DNA of 64,000 nucleotides from Cohnella hashimotonis (GTDB taxonomy: Bacteria > Bacillota > Bacilli > Paenibacillales > Paenibacillaceae): NCBI RefSeq assembly GCF_030014955.1, contig NZ_JAGRPV010000001.1, positions 2,294,001 to 2,358,000 of the forward strand, in the 5' to 3' direction. Below, in pieces: positions 18,817-27,897 of the stretch (position 1 is its first letter; each line of letters opens with the position of its first letter). The position numbers were made by a program, and so were the translations under genes. Below the pieces are notes generated by a model. It was not told where the DNA came from and did not search any database. It saw only the letters and a program-made list of their open reading frames with translations.

Positions 18817-19833
18817 ATGGAGAGAGAGCTGGCGCTTGAGATCGTACGGGTAACGGAGCTGGCCGCGCTGGCGTCCGCGCCGTGGATGGGCAGAGGGGAC
18901 AAGCATCACGCAGACGGCGCGGCCACGTCCGCCATGCGCGCGATGTTCGATTCGGTATCGGTGAGAGGGACGGTCGTTATAGGCGAAGGGGAGATGGACG
19001 AAGCCCCGATGCTCTATATAGGCGAAGCCGTCGGCAGCGCGCAGGGACCCGAAGTGGACGTTGCGGTCGATCCGCTCGAGGGCACCGAGATCGTGGCCCG
19101 CGGACTGAACAACGCGATGTCCGTCATTGCGGTTGCCGGCAAGGGCAGTCTGCTGCACGCGCCGGACATGTACATGGAGAAGCTGGCGGTCGGCCCCGAG
19201 CTCGCGGGCAAGGTGAGCTTGTCGGATCCGCTGGAGAAGACGCTGTTTACGGCGGCCGAGCATCTTGGCAAGCCCGTCCGGGAGCTTACGGTCATGCTGC
19301 TTGACCGCGACCGGCATGCGCATATCGTGCGGACGCTGCGCGAAGTTGGGGTACGCATTAAATTTCTGTCCGACGGGGACGTTGCCGGCGCGCTTGCGCC
19401 GTCGTTTCCCGAAGCGGGCATCGATCTGTACGTCGGCTCGGGCGGCGCGCCGGAGGGCGTGCTGGCCGCGGCCGCGCTGCGCTGCCTGGGAGGCGAGATT
19501 CAAGGCCGCCTCATGCCGGCGGACAGCCGCGAGTACGACCGCTGTCTCGAGATGGGACTGGCGGACCCGGAGAAGGTGCTGACGATGGACGACATGGTCG
19601 GCACCGGCGACGTCATCTTTGCCGCGACCGGCGTCACGCCGGGAGAATTCATGGGCGGCGTGCGGTACTTGCCGGGAGACCGCGCGGAGACGCATTCGAT
19701 CGTGATGCGGGCCAAGACGCGGACGATCCGGCATATCCGCTCGCTCCATCATCTGCCCAGCAAGCCGCTGCTGCTCGATCTGGCCTCGCGCACCTCGGAA
19801 GCGACTCTTTCGCCCAATATTGCGGCCTATTAA
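18817..19833 (+). CDS. glpX: Fructose-1,6-bisphosphatase, class II
   Basis: Dephosphorylates fructose-1,6-bisphosphate to fructose-6-phosphate in gluconeogenesis. 338 residues, full length. The metal-binding signatures are present: GEGEMDEAPMLYIGE near 65-80 and VDPLEGTE near 87-94, plus GDVIFAATGVTPG near the C-terminus. GGAGG is 8-9 bases before the ATG. It is followed by the ccpN-yqfL pair, whose products repress gluconeogenic genes and control pyruvate/phosphoenolpyruvate interconversion in Bacillus, so three gluconeogenesis-related genes lie together. Confidence 0.96.
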   Translation: MERELALEIVRVTELAALASAPWMGRGDKHHADGAATSAMRAMFDSVSVRGTVVIGEGEMDEAPMLYIGEAVGSAQGPEVDVAVDPLEGTEIVARGLNNAMSVIAVAGKGSLLHAPDMYMEKLAVGPELAGKVSLSDPLEKTLFTAAEHLGKPVRELTVMLLDRDRHAHIVRTLREVGVRIKFLSDGDVAGALAPSFPEAGIDLYVGSGGAPEGVLAAAALRCLGGEIQGRLMPADSREYDRCLEMGLADPEKVLTMDDMVGTGDVIFAATGVTPGEFMGGVRYLPGDRAETHSIVMRAKTRTIRHIRSLHHLPSKPLLLDLASRTSEATLSPNIAAY

Positions 19834-19873
19834 TCAATCCTGTACACTATTCATAGCTTCACTCCGAAAAAAG

Positions 19874-19936
19874 GTCCTGACGGAGTCCGGCGGGGGCGAA
19901 GTCCCCTCAAGGAGAAGCTCTCGCAATAGTTAGGAC
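19874..19936 (+). promoter_or_regulatory. Structured leader element, copy B, directly before ccpN
   Basis: Sixty-three bases with a GTCCT/AGGAC closing stem, an internal hairpin GGGG(GCGAAGT)CCCC and a small AGGAG(AAG)CTCT-like hairpin. It shares GTCCTGACGGAG at its 5' end and TTAGGAC at its 3' end with copy A at 8579. It ends 4 bases before the ccpN ribosome site, so alternative folding could affect translation. No known riboswitch family was recognised. Confidence 0.45.
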
Positions 19937-19954
19937 AGCCGGGAGGGAGCACCA

Positions 19955-20602
19955 ATCGAACTGACCCCAAGACAGCTAGCCATAATCGAGCGCGTGCGCG
20001 GCCATGCCCCGATCACGGGGGATCAGATCGCCGAATCGCTCGGCATCAGCCGTCCGACCATTCGGTCGGACTTATCCGTGCTGGTCATGCTCGGGCTGAT
20101 CGACGCCAAGCCGAAGGTCGGTTACTTTCCCGGACGCCAGCTGTCGGCGGACGGCAGAGCCCGGGACCGGCTCGTCGCGCTGAAGGTGAAGGACATGATG
20201 AGCAGGCCGGTCGTCATACAAGAGACGGCCAGCGTGAACGACGCCGTTATCTCGCTGTTCGTTGAGAATACCGGCATTCTGTCGGTGACGGATGACGAAG
20301 GCTATCTCGCCGGGCTGGTCACCATCAAGGATTTGCTCAAGGTGACGCTGGGCAACCCCAATGCGGCTTCGATCCCGGTGAGCATGGTGATGACCCGCTT
20401 CCCGAGGATTGTCACGGTGACGCCGGAGGACTCGCTCTGGGACGCCGCGAAGAAGCTGCTGCACCATCAGATCGGCGGGATGCCGGTCGTGCAGCCGGCA
20501 GGCGGCGACGCAGGCGGTCGACGGACGCTGCTTGAGGTCGTAGGCCGCGTATCCAAGACGACGATGACGCAGGCGCTGGTCGATCTGACCGAGATTACAT
20601 AG
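19955..20602 (+). CDS. ccpN: CcpN-type gluconeogenesis repressor: winged helix plus two CBS domains
   Basis: 215 residues if read from ATC at 19955. The Bacillus homologue CcpN represses gapB and pckA during glycolytic growth. Winged helix about 1-60 (IELTPRQLAIIERVRGH, then ITGDQIAESLGISRPTIRSD), then two CBS domains (about 80-135 and 145-200, VKDMMSRPVVI and VSMVMTRFPRI). No ATG, GTG, TTG or CTG lies between the in-frame TAG at 19931 and this ATC, and GGGAGGGAG is 5 bases upstream. The first ordinary codon, a GTG at 19994, would delete the first DNA-binding helix. A CTG two codons further on is the other possibility. yqfL follows 23 bp downstream, as in Bacillus. Confidence 0.85.
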   Translation: MELTPRQLAIIERVRGHAPITGDQIAESLGISRPTIRSDLSVLVMLGLIDAKPKVGYFPGRQLSADGRARDRLVALKVKDMMSRPVVIQETASVNDAVISLFVENTGILSVTDDEGYLAGLVTIKDLLKVTLGNPNAASIPVSMVMTRFPRIVTVTPEDSLWDAAKKLLHHQIGGMPVVQPAGGDAGGRRTLLEVVGRVSKTTMTQALVDLTEIT

Positions 20603-20625
20603 AAGGCAAGGATGGGGGAGAAAAG

Positions 20626-21432
20626 ATGGCTGACCACGCGGAGCATACGATATTCGTGTGCTCGGATGCACTCGGGGATACGGCCGAAGCGGTCGCGCGG
20701 GCGACGCTGCGCCAGTTCGCGACGGATAAGGCGGTCATAAGGCGCTTCGGACATATCAAGACCGAGGACGAGGTAAAGTCCATATTGAAGGAAGCGGTCG
20801 GCGGGCGCGTGCTTATCGCCTATACGCTGGTGCAGCCGGAGCTGCGGGACACGATGCGCGAGGAAGCGCTCAGGCTCGGCGTTCGCGCCGTCGACGTCAT
20901 GGGACCGATGATGCAGGCGTTCATCGACACGTTTAACGACGCGCCCAAGTATCAGCCCGGATTGCTGCACGAGATGGACGAATCTTACTTTCGCAAGATC
21001 GAGGCGATCGAGTTCGCCGTCAAATACGACGACGGCAAGGACCCGCGCGGCCTGCTCAAGGCGCAGGTCGTGCTCGTCGGCGTGTCGCGGACGTCCAAGA
21101 CGCCGCTTAGCATCTACCTGGCGCACAAAGGCATCCGGACGGCCAACTATCCGCTCACGATCGAGGTCAAGCCGCCGGAGGAGCTGTTCATGAGGGGGAA
21201 GGACCGTCTCTTGGTCGGATTGACGATGGATCCCGAGAGACTCACGCGCATACGTTCGGAGCGGCTCAAGGCGCTCGGCTTGCCGAGTCAAGCGCACTAT
21301 GCGTCGCCGGACCGGATTCGACAGGAGATCGAGTTCGCGGGAAGGATCATGGATCGTCTTCAATGCCCGGTCATCGACGTGACGGAGCGTGCGATCGAAG
21401 AGACGGCGGGATTGATTCTGGAGATGCTGTGA
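20626..21432 (+). CDS. yqfL: Pyruvate phosphate/water dikinase regulatory kinase-phosphatase (DUF299)
   Basis: 268 residues, the usual length. It belongs to the bifunctional PPDK/PEP-synthase regulatory proteins that switch the dikinase by ADP-dependent phosphorylation and phosphate-dependent dephosphorylation of a threonine. The phosphate-binding loop VGVSRTSKTPLSIYLAHKG lies near residues 150-168 and the family start IFVCSDALGDTAEAVARA is intact. GGGGGAG lies just upstream of the ATG. The linkage to ccpN matches Bacillus, where YqfL modulates CcpN activity. The target dikinase is not in this window. Confidence 0.94.
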   Translation: MADHAEHTIFVCSDALGDTAEAVARATLRQFATDKAVIRRFGHIKTEDEVKSILKEAVGGRVLIAYTLVQPELRDTMREEALRLGVRAVDVMGPMMQAFIDTFNDAPKYQPGLLHEMDESYFRKIEAIEFAVKYDDGKDPRGLLKAQVVLVGVSRTSKTPLSIYLAHKGIRTANYPLTIEVKPPEELFMRGKDRLLVGLTMDPERLTRIRSERLKALGLPSQAHYASPDRIRQEIEFAGRIMDRLQCPVIDVTERAIEETAGLILEML

Positions 21433-21460
21433 GCGTTTTTGACAAAAGTTCTAATTAAGC

Positions 21461-21489
21461 TTGATAATCATTATCAGCCCTGTTATAAT
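21461..21489 (+). promoter_or_regulatory. Promoter overlapped by a perfect Fur box, pointing into the 3' end of a DUF1540 gene
   Basis: TTGATA and TATAAT with a 17-bp spacer. The palindrome TGATAATCATTATCA (21462-21476), a perfect 7-1-7 Fur-type operator, covers the -35 and spacer. The predicted start is near 21496 on the plus strand, just before a hairpin. The only gene in reach downstream lies on the other strand, so the transcript would be antisense to it or read on towards mhqR. Confidence 0.7.
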
Positions 21490-21491
21490 TC

Positions 21492-21525
21492 AAAAAGAAA
21501 AGAAGGAACCGGCGAAGTTCCTTCT
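21492..21525 (-). terminator. Terminator of the DUF1540 gene
   Basis: Stem AGAAGGAAC/GTTCCTTCT with a seven-base loop; on the minus strand it runs into TTTCTTTTTG. Confidence 0.8.
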
Positions 21526-21544
21526 CATCTAACGTATCATAGAC

Positions 21545-21697
21545 TCATTTCACTTCAAACGTACCGCAGTCCGTCTCTTCGGACTTGGAAGGCTCCTTGC
21601 GGCTGTGCATCGTGACGAAGATGCTTTCCGCTCTGCAATGGTTCTCTTCCGCCCAGAAGCGGCAGGAATTGACTTCGCAGCGAACGTCCTTTGCCAT
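21545..21697 (-). CDS. DUF1540 small cysteine-rich protein
   Basis: 50 residues: a short protein with the spaced cysteines of DUF1540 (RCEVNSCRFWAEENHC, then AESIFV, and a C-terminal DCGTFEV). Such proteins are common in spore-forming Firmicutes and probably bind a metal; their role is unknown. GAGGTG lies 6 bases before the ATG. It is a single gene with its own terminator, opposed by the Fur-box promoter at its 3' side. Confidence 0.85.
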   Translation of the reverse strand: MAKDVRCEVNSCRFWAEENHCRAESIFVTMHSRKEPSKSEETDCGTFEVK

Positions 21698-21885
21698 GTT
21701 GTTCACCTCGCTCTCGCGGGCCGAGCATCGAATATCGAGGATGTCAAGTTGGCGCTTGACGCAGCCTCTGCCTCTTCCCGATCGGGTTGGGGTTATTCGA
21801 TTTTCAGCGGTATTTATTCTTTTATATACTACCAGATATGCTTGTCTGAATCAATGTATGCCCCATTTAAAGCGAATATGTCGGG

Positions 21886-21926
21886 TTGACAAGGCTCGAT
21901 CGGCATGATATCTTTAATTTAAGATA
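21886..21926 (+). promoter_or_regulatory. Promoter and MhqR-type operator of the quinone-resistance operon
   Basis: TTGACA (21886-21891), 17 bp, TATCTT (21909-21914). The -10 lies inside the inverted repeat TATCTTTAATTTAAGATA (21909-21926), which matches the Bacillus MhqR operator pattern (TATCT...AGATA). Binding there would block RNA polymerase, giving autorepression until quinones inactivate the repressor. Confidence 0.72.
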
Positions 21927-21963
21927 AATGATATTGAGATAATAAGAACTGGAGTGATTGACC

Positions 21964-22410
21964 GTGTCGGATCCTAACGTATCGGATAACCATATATCGC
22001 TGAAGCTGTTCGTCGTACTGTCGAAGGCGTACCGAAGCCTTATGGACCAAGCGATGCGGGATATGCGCGAGCAAGGCCTCAGCCCCTCGGAATTCGGCAT
22101 CATGGAGGTGCTGTACGCCAAGGGGAGGACGCCGATCCAGCAGATCGCCGGCAAGATGCTGCTGACAAGCGGCACGATGACCTACAATATCGACAAGCTC
22201 GAAGACAAGGAGCTGATCCGCCGGGTGCTCAGCCGGGAGGACCGCAGGGTCGTGTTCGCGGAGCTGACCGAAAAAGGGACGGCGATGTTCGACGACATTT
22301 TCCCCAAGCATGCGAGCAAAATTCAGAGCATGATGGGTGTTCTGACCGGTGAAGAGCAGCAGGAAGCGATCCGCCTGCTCAAGCTGCTTGGCAAGGGCGG
22401 GGCAGACTAG
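21964..22410 (+). CDS. mhqR: MarR-family repressor, MhqR-like
   Basis: 148 residues, the typical MarR length. The winged helix contains FGIMEVLYAKGRTPIQQIAG and SGTMTYNIDKLEDKELIRR (about 40-85). Start taken at GTG 21964, 9 bases after GGAG; a TTG two codons upstream is too close to that site. Bacillus MhqR represses ring-cleaving dioxygenases and hydrolases that detoxify hydroquinones. Here the two following genes are just such enzymes and a matching operator precedes the gene, which supports the specific assignment over a generic MarR. Confidence 0.87.
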   Translation: MSDPNVSDNHISLKLFVVLSKAYRSLMDQAMRDMREQGLSPSEFGIMEVLYAKGRTPIQQIAGKMLLTSGTMTYNIDKLEDKELIRRVLSREDRRVVFAELTEKGTAMFDDIFPKHASKIQSMMGVLTGEEQQEAIRLLKLLGKGGAD

Positions 22411-22483
22411 CCTTGCTCGCTCGAACGGAATGACCGAACCGCGCCGTCATTGAATATTAAATTTAACTCGGGGGTTGAAGACG

Positions 22484-23449
22484 ATGGAACTCAAGCTCAA
22501 AGGCATTCATCATGTATCGGCGATCACGGGCACGGCTGCGGGCAATGTCGACTTTTATACGAAGACGCTCGGAATGCGGCTGGTCAAAAAGACGGTGAAT
22601 CAGGACGACACGTCCGTGTATCACCTGTTCTACGGGGACGAACGAGGGAATCCGGGCACGGAGCTGACGTTTTTCGAGTTTCCTACCGCTTGGCGGAGCC
22701 GGCCGGGGACGAGCAGCATTTCCGCGACTTCATTGCGCGTCCCGGGCGACGCGGCGCTAACCTATTGGCAGCATCGGTTTACGCAATTCGAGGTCGATCA
22801 CGATGAGATCGTGGAGCGCGGCGGGCGCCTGACGCTGGCCTTCCGCGATCCTGAAGGCCAGCGGCTCATTCTCGTATCCGACGAAAACGATACCGGCGTG
22901 GCCGGGGGCAAGCCGTGGGACAAGAGCGACGTGCCGGCGGAATTCGGCATCGTCGGACTCGGGCCGGTGCAGCTTACGGTGCTCCGCGCGGATCGTACCG
23001 AACGGGTATTGACCGAGCTGATGGGCTATAGAAGGAAAGGGCAATATGCTTCTGAAGTTGCGGGCCAGCCGGATATCGTCGTATTCGAGACCGGAGAGGG
23101 CGGCAGCGGCTCGGAGATCCATCTCGAGGAGCGCGACGATCTGAAGCAGGAACGTCAAGGCATCGGTGCGGTGCATCATGTGGCCTTTCGCGTAGCGGAC
23201 GAGGAGGAACTGCGCGCGTGGATCGGGAAGATTACGTCGTCGGGCCTCGTCAACTCGGGTTTTGTCGACCGCTTTTATTTCAAGTCGCTTTACTTCAGAG
23301 AGCCGAACGGCATTTTGTTCGAGCTGGCGACCGACGGTCCCGGCTTCGACACGGATGAGCCGCTGGACCGGCTTGGCGAACGGCTCGCCCTGCCGCCGTT
23401 CTTGGAACCGAAACGCGAGCGCATTGAGGCTGGATTAAAGCCGATCTAA
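22484..23449 (+). CDS. mhqO: Ring-cleaving dioxygenase (VOC fold), MhqO/MhqA type
   Basis: 321 residues with two tandem VOC modules. The first begins GIHHVSAITGTAAGNVDFYT and the second contains GAVHHVAFRV; histidines in both and a glutamate near LFELATDGPG are the usual metal ligands. The family cleaves hydroquinone or catechol rings and gives quinone and diamide resistance. Start taken at the ATG, 9 bases after the GGGG ribosome site, not at the TTG three codons upstream. Second gene of the operon. Confidence 0.9.
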   Translation: MELKLKGIHHVSAITGTAAGNVDFYTKTLGMRLVKKTVNQDDTSVYHLFYGDERGNPGTELTFFEFPTAWRSRPGTSSISATSLRVPGDAALTYWQHRFTQFEVDHDEIVERGGRLTLAFRDPEGQRLILVSDENDTGVAGGKPWDKSDVPAEFGIVGLGPVQLTVLRADRTERVLTELMGYRRKGQYASEVAGQPDIVVFETGEGGSGSEIHLEERDDLKQERQGIGAVHHVAFRVADEEELRAWIGKITSSGLVNSGFVDRFYFKSLYFREPNGILFELATDGPGFDTDEPLDRLGERLALPPFLEPKRERIEAGLKPI

Positions 23450-23509
23450 ACGCGCGAACCTGCACAAATAAAAACGCGAACCAGTACGAATAAAAAGGAG
23501 GAGAATTCC

Positions 23510-24118
23510 ATGTCCATGATCCATATTTTTGAACCGGGCACAAACCCGAATGCGCCTACGCTGCTGTTGCTTCACGGAACGGGAGGATCCGAGCGCGATC
23601 TGGTCGGCGTCGGCCGCATGCTGAACCCCGAGGCCGCGCTGTTGGGCGTCAGAGGCAACGTATCCGAGCGCGGTATGGCCCGCTTTTTCCGGCGCATCGC
23701 CGAAGGGGTGTTCGACGAGGAAGATCTGATCGCGCGGACGGCCGAGCTGAACGCCTTCGTCGACGAGAGCGCGGACAAGTACGGCTTCGACAGGCATAAC
23801 GTCATAGCCGTAGGTTACTCCAACGGCGCCAACATCGCGGCAAGCCTGCTGTATCATCACCAGAATGCGCTGAAGGGGGCCGTGCTGTTCCATCCGATGG
23901 TGCCGCGCAGAGGCATCGCGCTGCCCGATCTGTCGGGCGTGCCGGTGTTCATCGGCGCCGGCCGCAACGATCCGCTCTGCACGATGGCTGAGAGCGAGGA
24001 GCTTGCAGCGACGCTTGGAACCGCCGGCGCGACGGTCGAGACGCACTGGGAGAACGGCGGACATCAGCTGTCGCGGACCGAGGTCGAGGCGGCTGCAGCA
24101 TGGCTGCGCGGGATTTAA
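23510..24118 (+). CDS. mhqD: Alpha/beta hydrolase, MhqD-like carboxylesterase/phospholipase
   Basis: 202 residues, small serine hydrolase of the phospholipase/carboxylesterase family. Oxyanion loop LLLHGTGGSE near residue 20, nucleophile GYSNGAN near 104, aspartate in GAGRNDPL near 150, histidine in NGGHQLS near 182. In Bacillus the homologue is induced by hydroquinones with the dioxygenase and probably hydrolyses ring-cleavage products. AAGGAGGAG precedes the ATG. It lies 60 bp after the dioxygenase in the same operon. Confidence 0.9.
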   Translation: MSMIHIFEPGTNPNAPTLLLLHGTGGSERDLVGVGRMLNPEAALLGVRGNVSERGMARFFRRIAEGVFDEEDLIARTAELNAFVDESADKYGFDRHNVIAVGYSNGANIAASLLYHHQNALKGAVLFHPMVPRRGIALPDLSGVPVFIGAGRNDPLCTMAESEELAATLGTAGATVETHWENGGHQLSRTEVEAAAAWLRGI

Positions 24119-24159
24119 AGAACACGGACCGAGAGGCCGGTTCGGACAGGAGGCGGAAC

Positions 24160-24510
24160 ATGAAGGTCAAGCGAATCGTAGCGAATATTAAGGCGGAAGA
24201 AGTGTCGGCCGCCAAGCGGTTTTACGAGCAGGCGCTTGGACTGGATGTCCTGATGGATCACGGCTGGATCGCCACGTACGGCACGGATGCAGAGATGAAG
24301 GTCCAGGTCAGCGTCGCGACGGAAGGAGGATCCGGGACGCCCGTCCCGGATCTGTCCGTCGAGGTCGACGACGTGGACGAGGCGCTCGCGCGTATGGAGC
24401 GCGCGGGATTCGCCGTCGAATACGGGCCGGCCGACGAGCCTTGGGGCGTGCGGCGCTTTTACGTGCGCGATCCGTTCGGCAGGCTCGTCAATGTGCTGGC
24501 GCATATCTGA
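24160..24510 (+). CDS. Small VOC/glyoxalase-fold protein
   Basis: 116 residues with a single VOC module: KVKRIVANIKAEEVSAAKRF at the start, LGLDVLMDHGW near 27, and the closing strand VRRFYVRDPFGRLVNVLAHI. Proteins of this size include glyoxalase/bleomycin-resistance and unassigned dioxygenase relatives. The start is fixed by AGGAGG 6-7 bases before the ATG, 41 bp after mhqD, so it is probably the last gene of the quinone operon. No metal ligands can be assigned with confidence. Confidence 0.82.
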   Translation: MKVKRIVANIKAEEVSAAKRFYEQALGLDVLMDHGWIATYGTDAEMKVQVSVATEGGSGTPVPDLSVEVDDVDEALARMERAGFAVEYGPADEPWGVRRFYVRDPFGRLVNVLAHI

Positions 24511-24710
24511 CATAAGCCGCCTGCCGGAGCCGGCATCCGTTCTCTAGTACGCACCGAGCAGTTATCGCGAACGGATTGTAACGCCCCTATTGTCGGCTGG
24601 TCGGATCTTGGCGCAAACGTAGCAGGCTGAAGCTCCCTGAAGTTCGTATATGGCTCCCATAAGTAGAGCTGAACCTTCAACCGCTTAGCAAAGAACATGG
24701 CTTATTAGCC

Positions 24711-24797
24711 GGCGTTAGCGCCAATTTGCACTTATCGCCACAGTCTGGCGAGAAGGGGAGTTGGCGTTAATGCCTTTTTGCGCTTATCGGCATAGAG
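24711..24797. repeat. Tandem 52-bp hairpin repeat (about 1.7 copies)
   Basis: GGCGTTAGCGCC...TTGCACTTATCGCC at 24711 recurs as GGCGTTAATGCC...TTGCGCTTATCGGC at 24763. Each unit can fold on itself. It lies in the 600-bp gene-free stretch between the VOC gene and the coat gene. Confidence 0.7.
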
Positions 24798-24798
24798 T

Positions 24799-24950
24799 TG
24801 CACGGTTTTTCCGTGTAACTCGCACCCGGAAGGTGGTTCTTGCGAGAGATGCGCGGTTTTTTCGTTTAACTCGCAACCGGTAGGCGGTTCTTGCGAGAGA
24901 TGCACGATTTTTCCGTGTAACTCCGCACCCGGCCGAAGTTCTGCAGGAGT
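24799..24950. repeat. Tandem 51-bp hairpin repeat (three copies, last partial)
   Basis: Copies start at 24799, 24850 and 24901. Each has a TGCACGG-TTTTT-CCGTGTAACT core able to form a hairpin and most carry a GGTTCTTGCGAGAGA tail. The copies abut without spacers. The minus frame stays open through them, giving a 17-residue repeat, but has no ribosome site and is not considered coding. From 24511 to 24710 and 24951 to 25040 nothing else is visible. Confidence 0.8.
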
Positions 24951-25046
24951 GGCAGTCCGCGAACCCCTCGCAACGTGGCTTTAACGCGCTAGCAACAGAT
25001 GCCCGGTCCGCCGGAGGGTGTACTCCGACTTGGTTTACATACAAAC

Positions 25047-25090
25047 CCAAAAAGAGGGACGCAAGCAGATGGCTCTGCTTCGTCCCTCTT
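25047..25090 (-). terminator. Terminator of the CotD-like gene
   Basis: Long stem AAGAGGGACG(C)AAGCAGA pairing with CTGCTTCGTCCCTCTT, running into TTTTTGGG on the minus strand, 21 bp after the stop codon. Confidence 0.88.
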
Positions 25091-25110
25091 GGCATTTCTG
25101 GCCGTCCGAA

Positions 25111-25362
25111 TCAGCGGCGGCGCGGCGCGCCGGCGGAACGGGTGGCGCCGCGGAAGCCGCCTTCGAAGTCGTCGGAGTATACGTCCTTCGTCGTACATAC
25201 GGTGACGTGATGGTAGACGGGGACGCAGTGATGGCGCCGGACGACCTCGACGGTCTGCACGACCTCCACATGTTGCGGATGGTAGTAGTCCTCATATACT
25301 GTTTGCGGCGGATCGTATACGGTCTTGCTAACGCATTTTGGGCAATCCGACATATCTGCCAA
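25111..25362 (-). CDS. CotD-like spore coat protein
   Basis: 83 residues, rich in His, Tyr, Val and Cys (CPKCVSKTVYDPPQTVYEDY, RRHHCVPVYHHV) with an Arg-rich tail. This resembles CotD-family inner spore coat proteins of Paenibacillaceae, including the KTVYDPPQTVY segment. AAGGAG lies 8 bases before the ATG and a strong terminator follows. Expression would be expected late in sporulation in the mother cell, but no sigma-K promoter was identified. It supports a spore-forming host. Confidence 0.75.
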   Translation of the reverse strand: MADMSDCPKCVSKTVYDPPQTVYEDYYHPQHVEVVQTVEVVRRHHCVPVYHHVTVCTTKDVYSDDFEGGFRGATRSAGAPRRR

Positions 25363-25434
25363 CTCCTTCGCTTGAGATGGTACAGTATACGGGTCGGTCG
25401 CCCTGTTGGCCTGTTCATCCGCCTAGCGGGCGAT

Positions 25435-27082
<1,648 letters not shown>

Positions 27083-27897
27083 GCTGCGATGCCGTCGGCG
27101 ATCGCGGTTGCGATCGCCGTCTGGCCTGCGGGCGACGTGAGCATGTTCAAATCGCTTGGGTTGCTTAGAAAGCCGGTCTCGACGATGACGCTCGGGGGAC
27201 CGGCTTTTTTTAGTACGTAAAATTGATCGCCGGCGAGCGGCGGTACATTCGTTTTCTGCTGCTTGTTCAGCCGATCCTGGATAAGCGAGGCGAGCAGCGC
27301 GCTGCCGGCATCGAGCCGGTGAAGCACAACCGGCCCGCGTACTGATTTTCGCTTGGACCAATTCACGTGAACGCTGATAAATACGCCTGCGCCGATATCG
27401 CGGGCAAGTCCCTTGCGTTGAGACAGGTCGCGCTGGTGACGGGAGGAACGAAGCCAGCGGTTGTCGTCGCTGAGCGCGTAGTCGCCCGTGCGGTTCAGCA
27501 CTGCGTGCATGCCCCGGCTCTTCAGGATGAGGTAGAGCTTGCGAGAGATGGCCAGGTTGATGTCCTTCTCCAGGATGTCGCCGACGTGCGTGCCGCCGTC
27601 GATGCCGCCGTGTCCGGCATCGATCAGCACGTCCGCTGCCGGGAGGGTGTGCCTGGCCGTCGGACTGCTCGCGAACGGCAGCGCGAGGCCCGCGTCCGCA
27701 GTTTCCGCGCTGGCGGAGGGGAGCGGAAGCGGGCCGTGAGCTGCCAGGAGGCATACTAAAGCTGCGCAGAAGCGGCGTTTGTAAATGGTTAGCATTCGAT
27801 TGTCCGTCTCCTTCCGGCCCGGGGCGAAGATTCTGCCGTTAGCGTGGCTCGGGAAGGGCGTTCTCATTCATAGGCTTGGCGGTGGCGAGGCAGAGAT

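Noticed and set aside
19874..19936. Hammerhead-like core (CTGACGGAG, GCGAAG) in the ccpN leader
   Set aside because: Spacing and the required GAAA and cleavage-site bases do not fit; the resemblance is superficial.
24799..24950. Possible CRISPR array
   Set aside because: The 51-bp units are contiguous with no unique spacers, and no cas genes are present.
24784..25095. Minus-strand frame encoding a 17-residue tandem repeat
   Set aside because: The repeat in the protein is only the translation of the 51-bp DNA hairpin repeat; no ribosome site, and it overlaps the coat-gene terminator.
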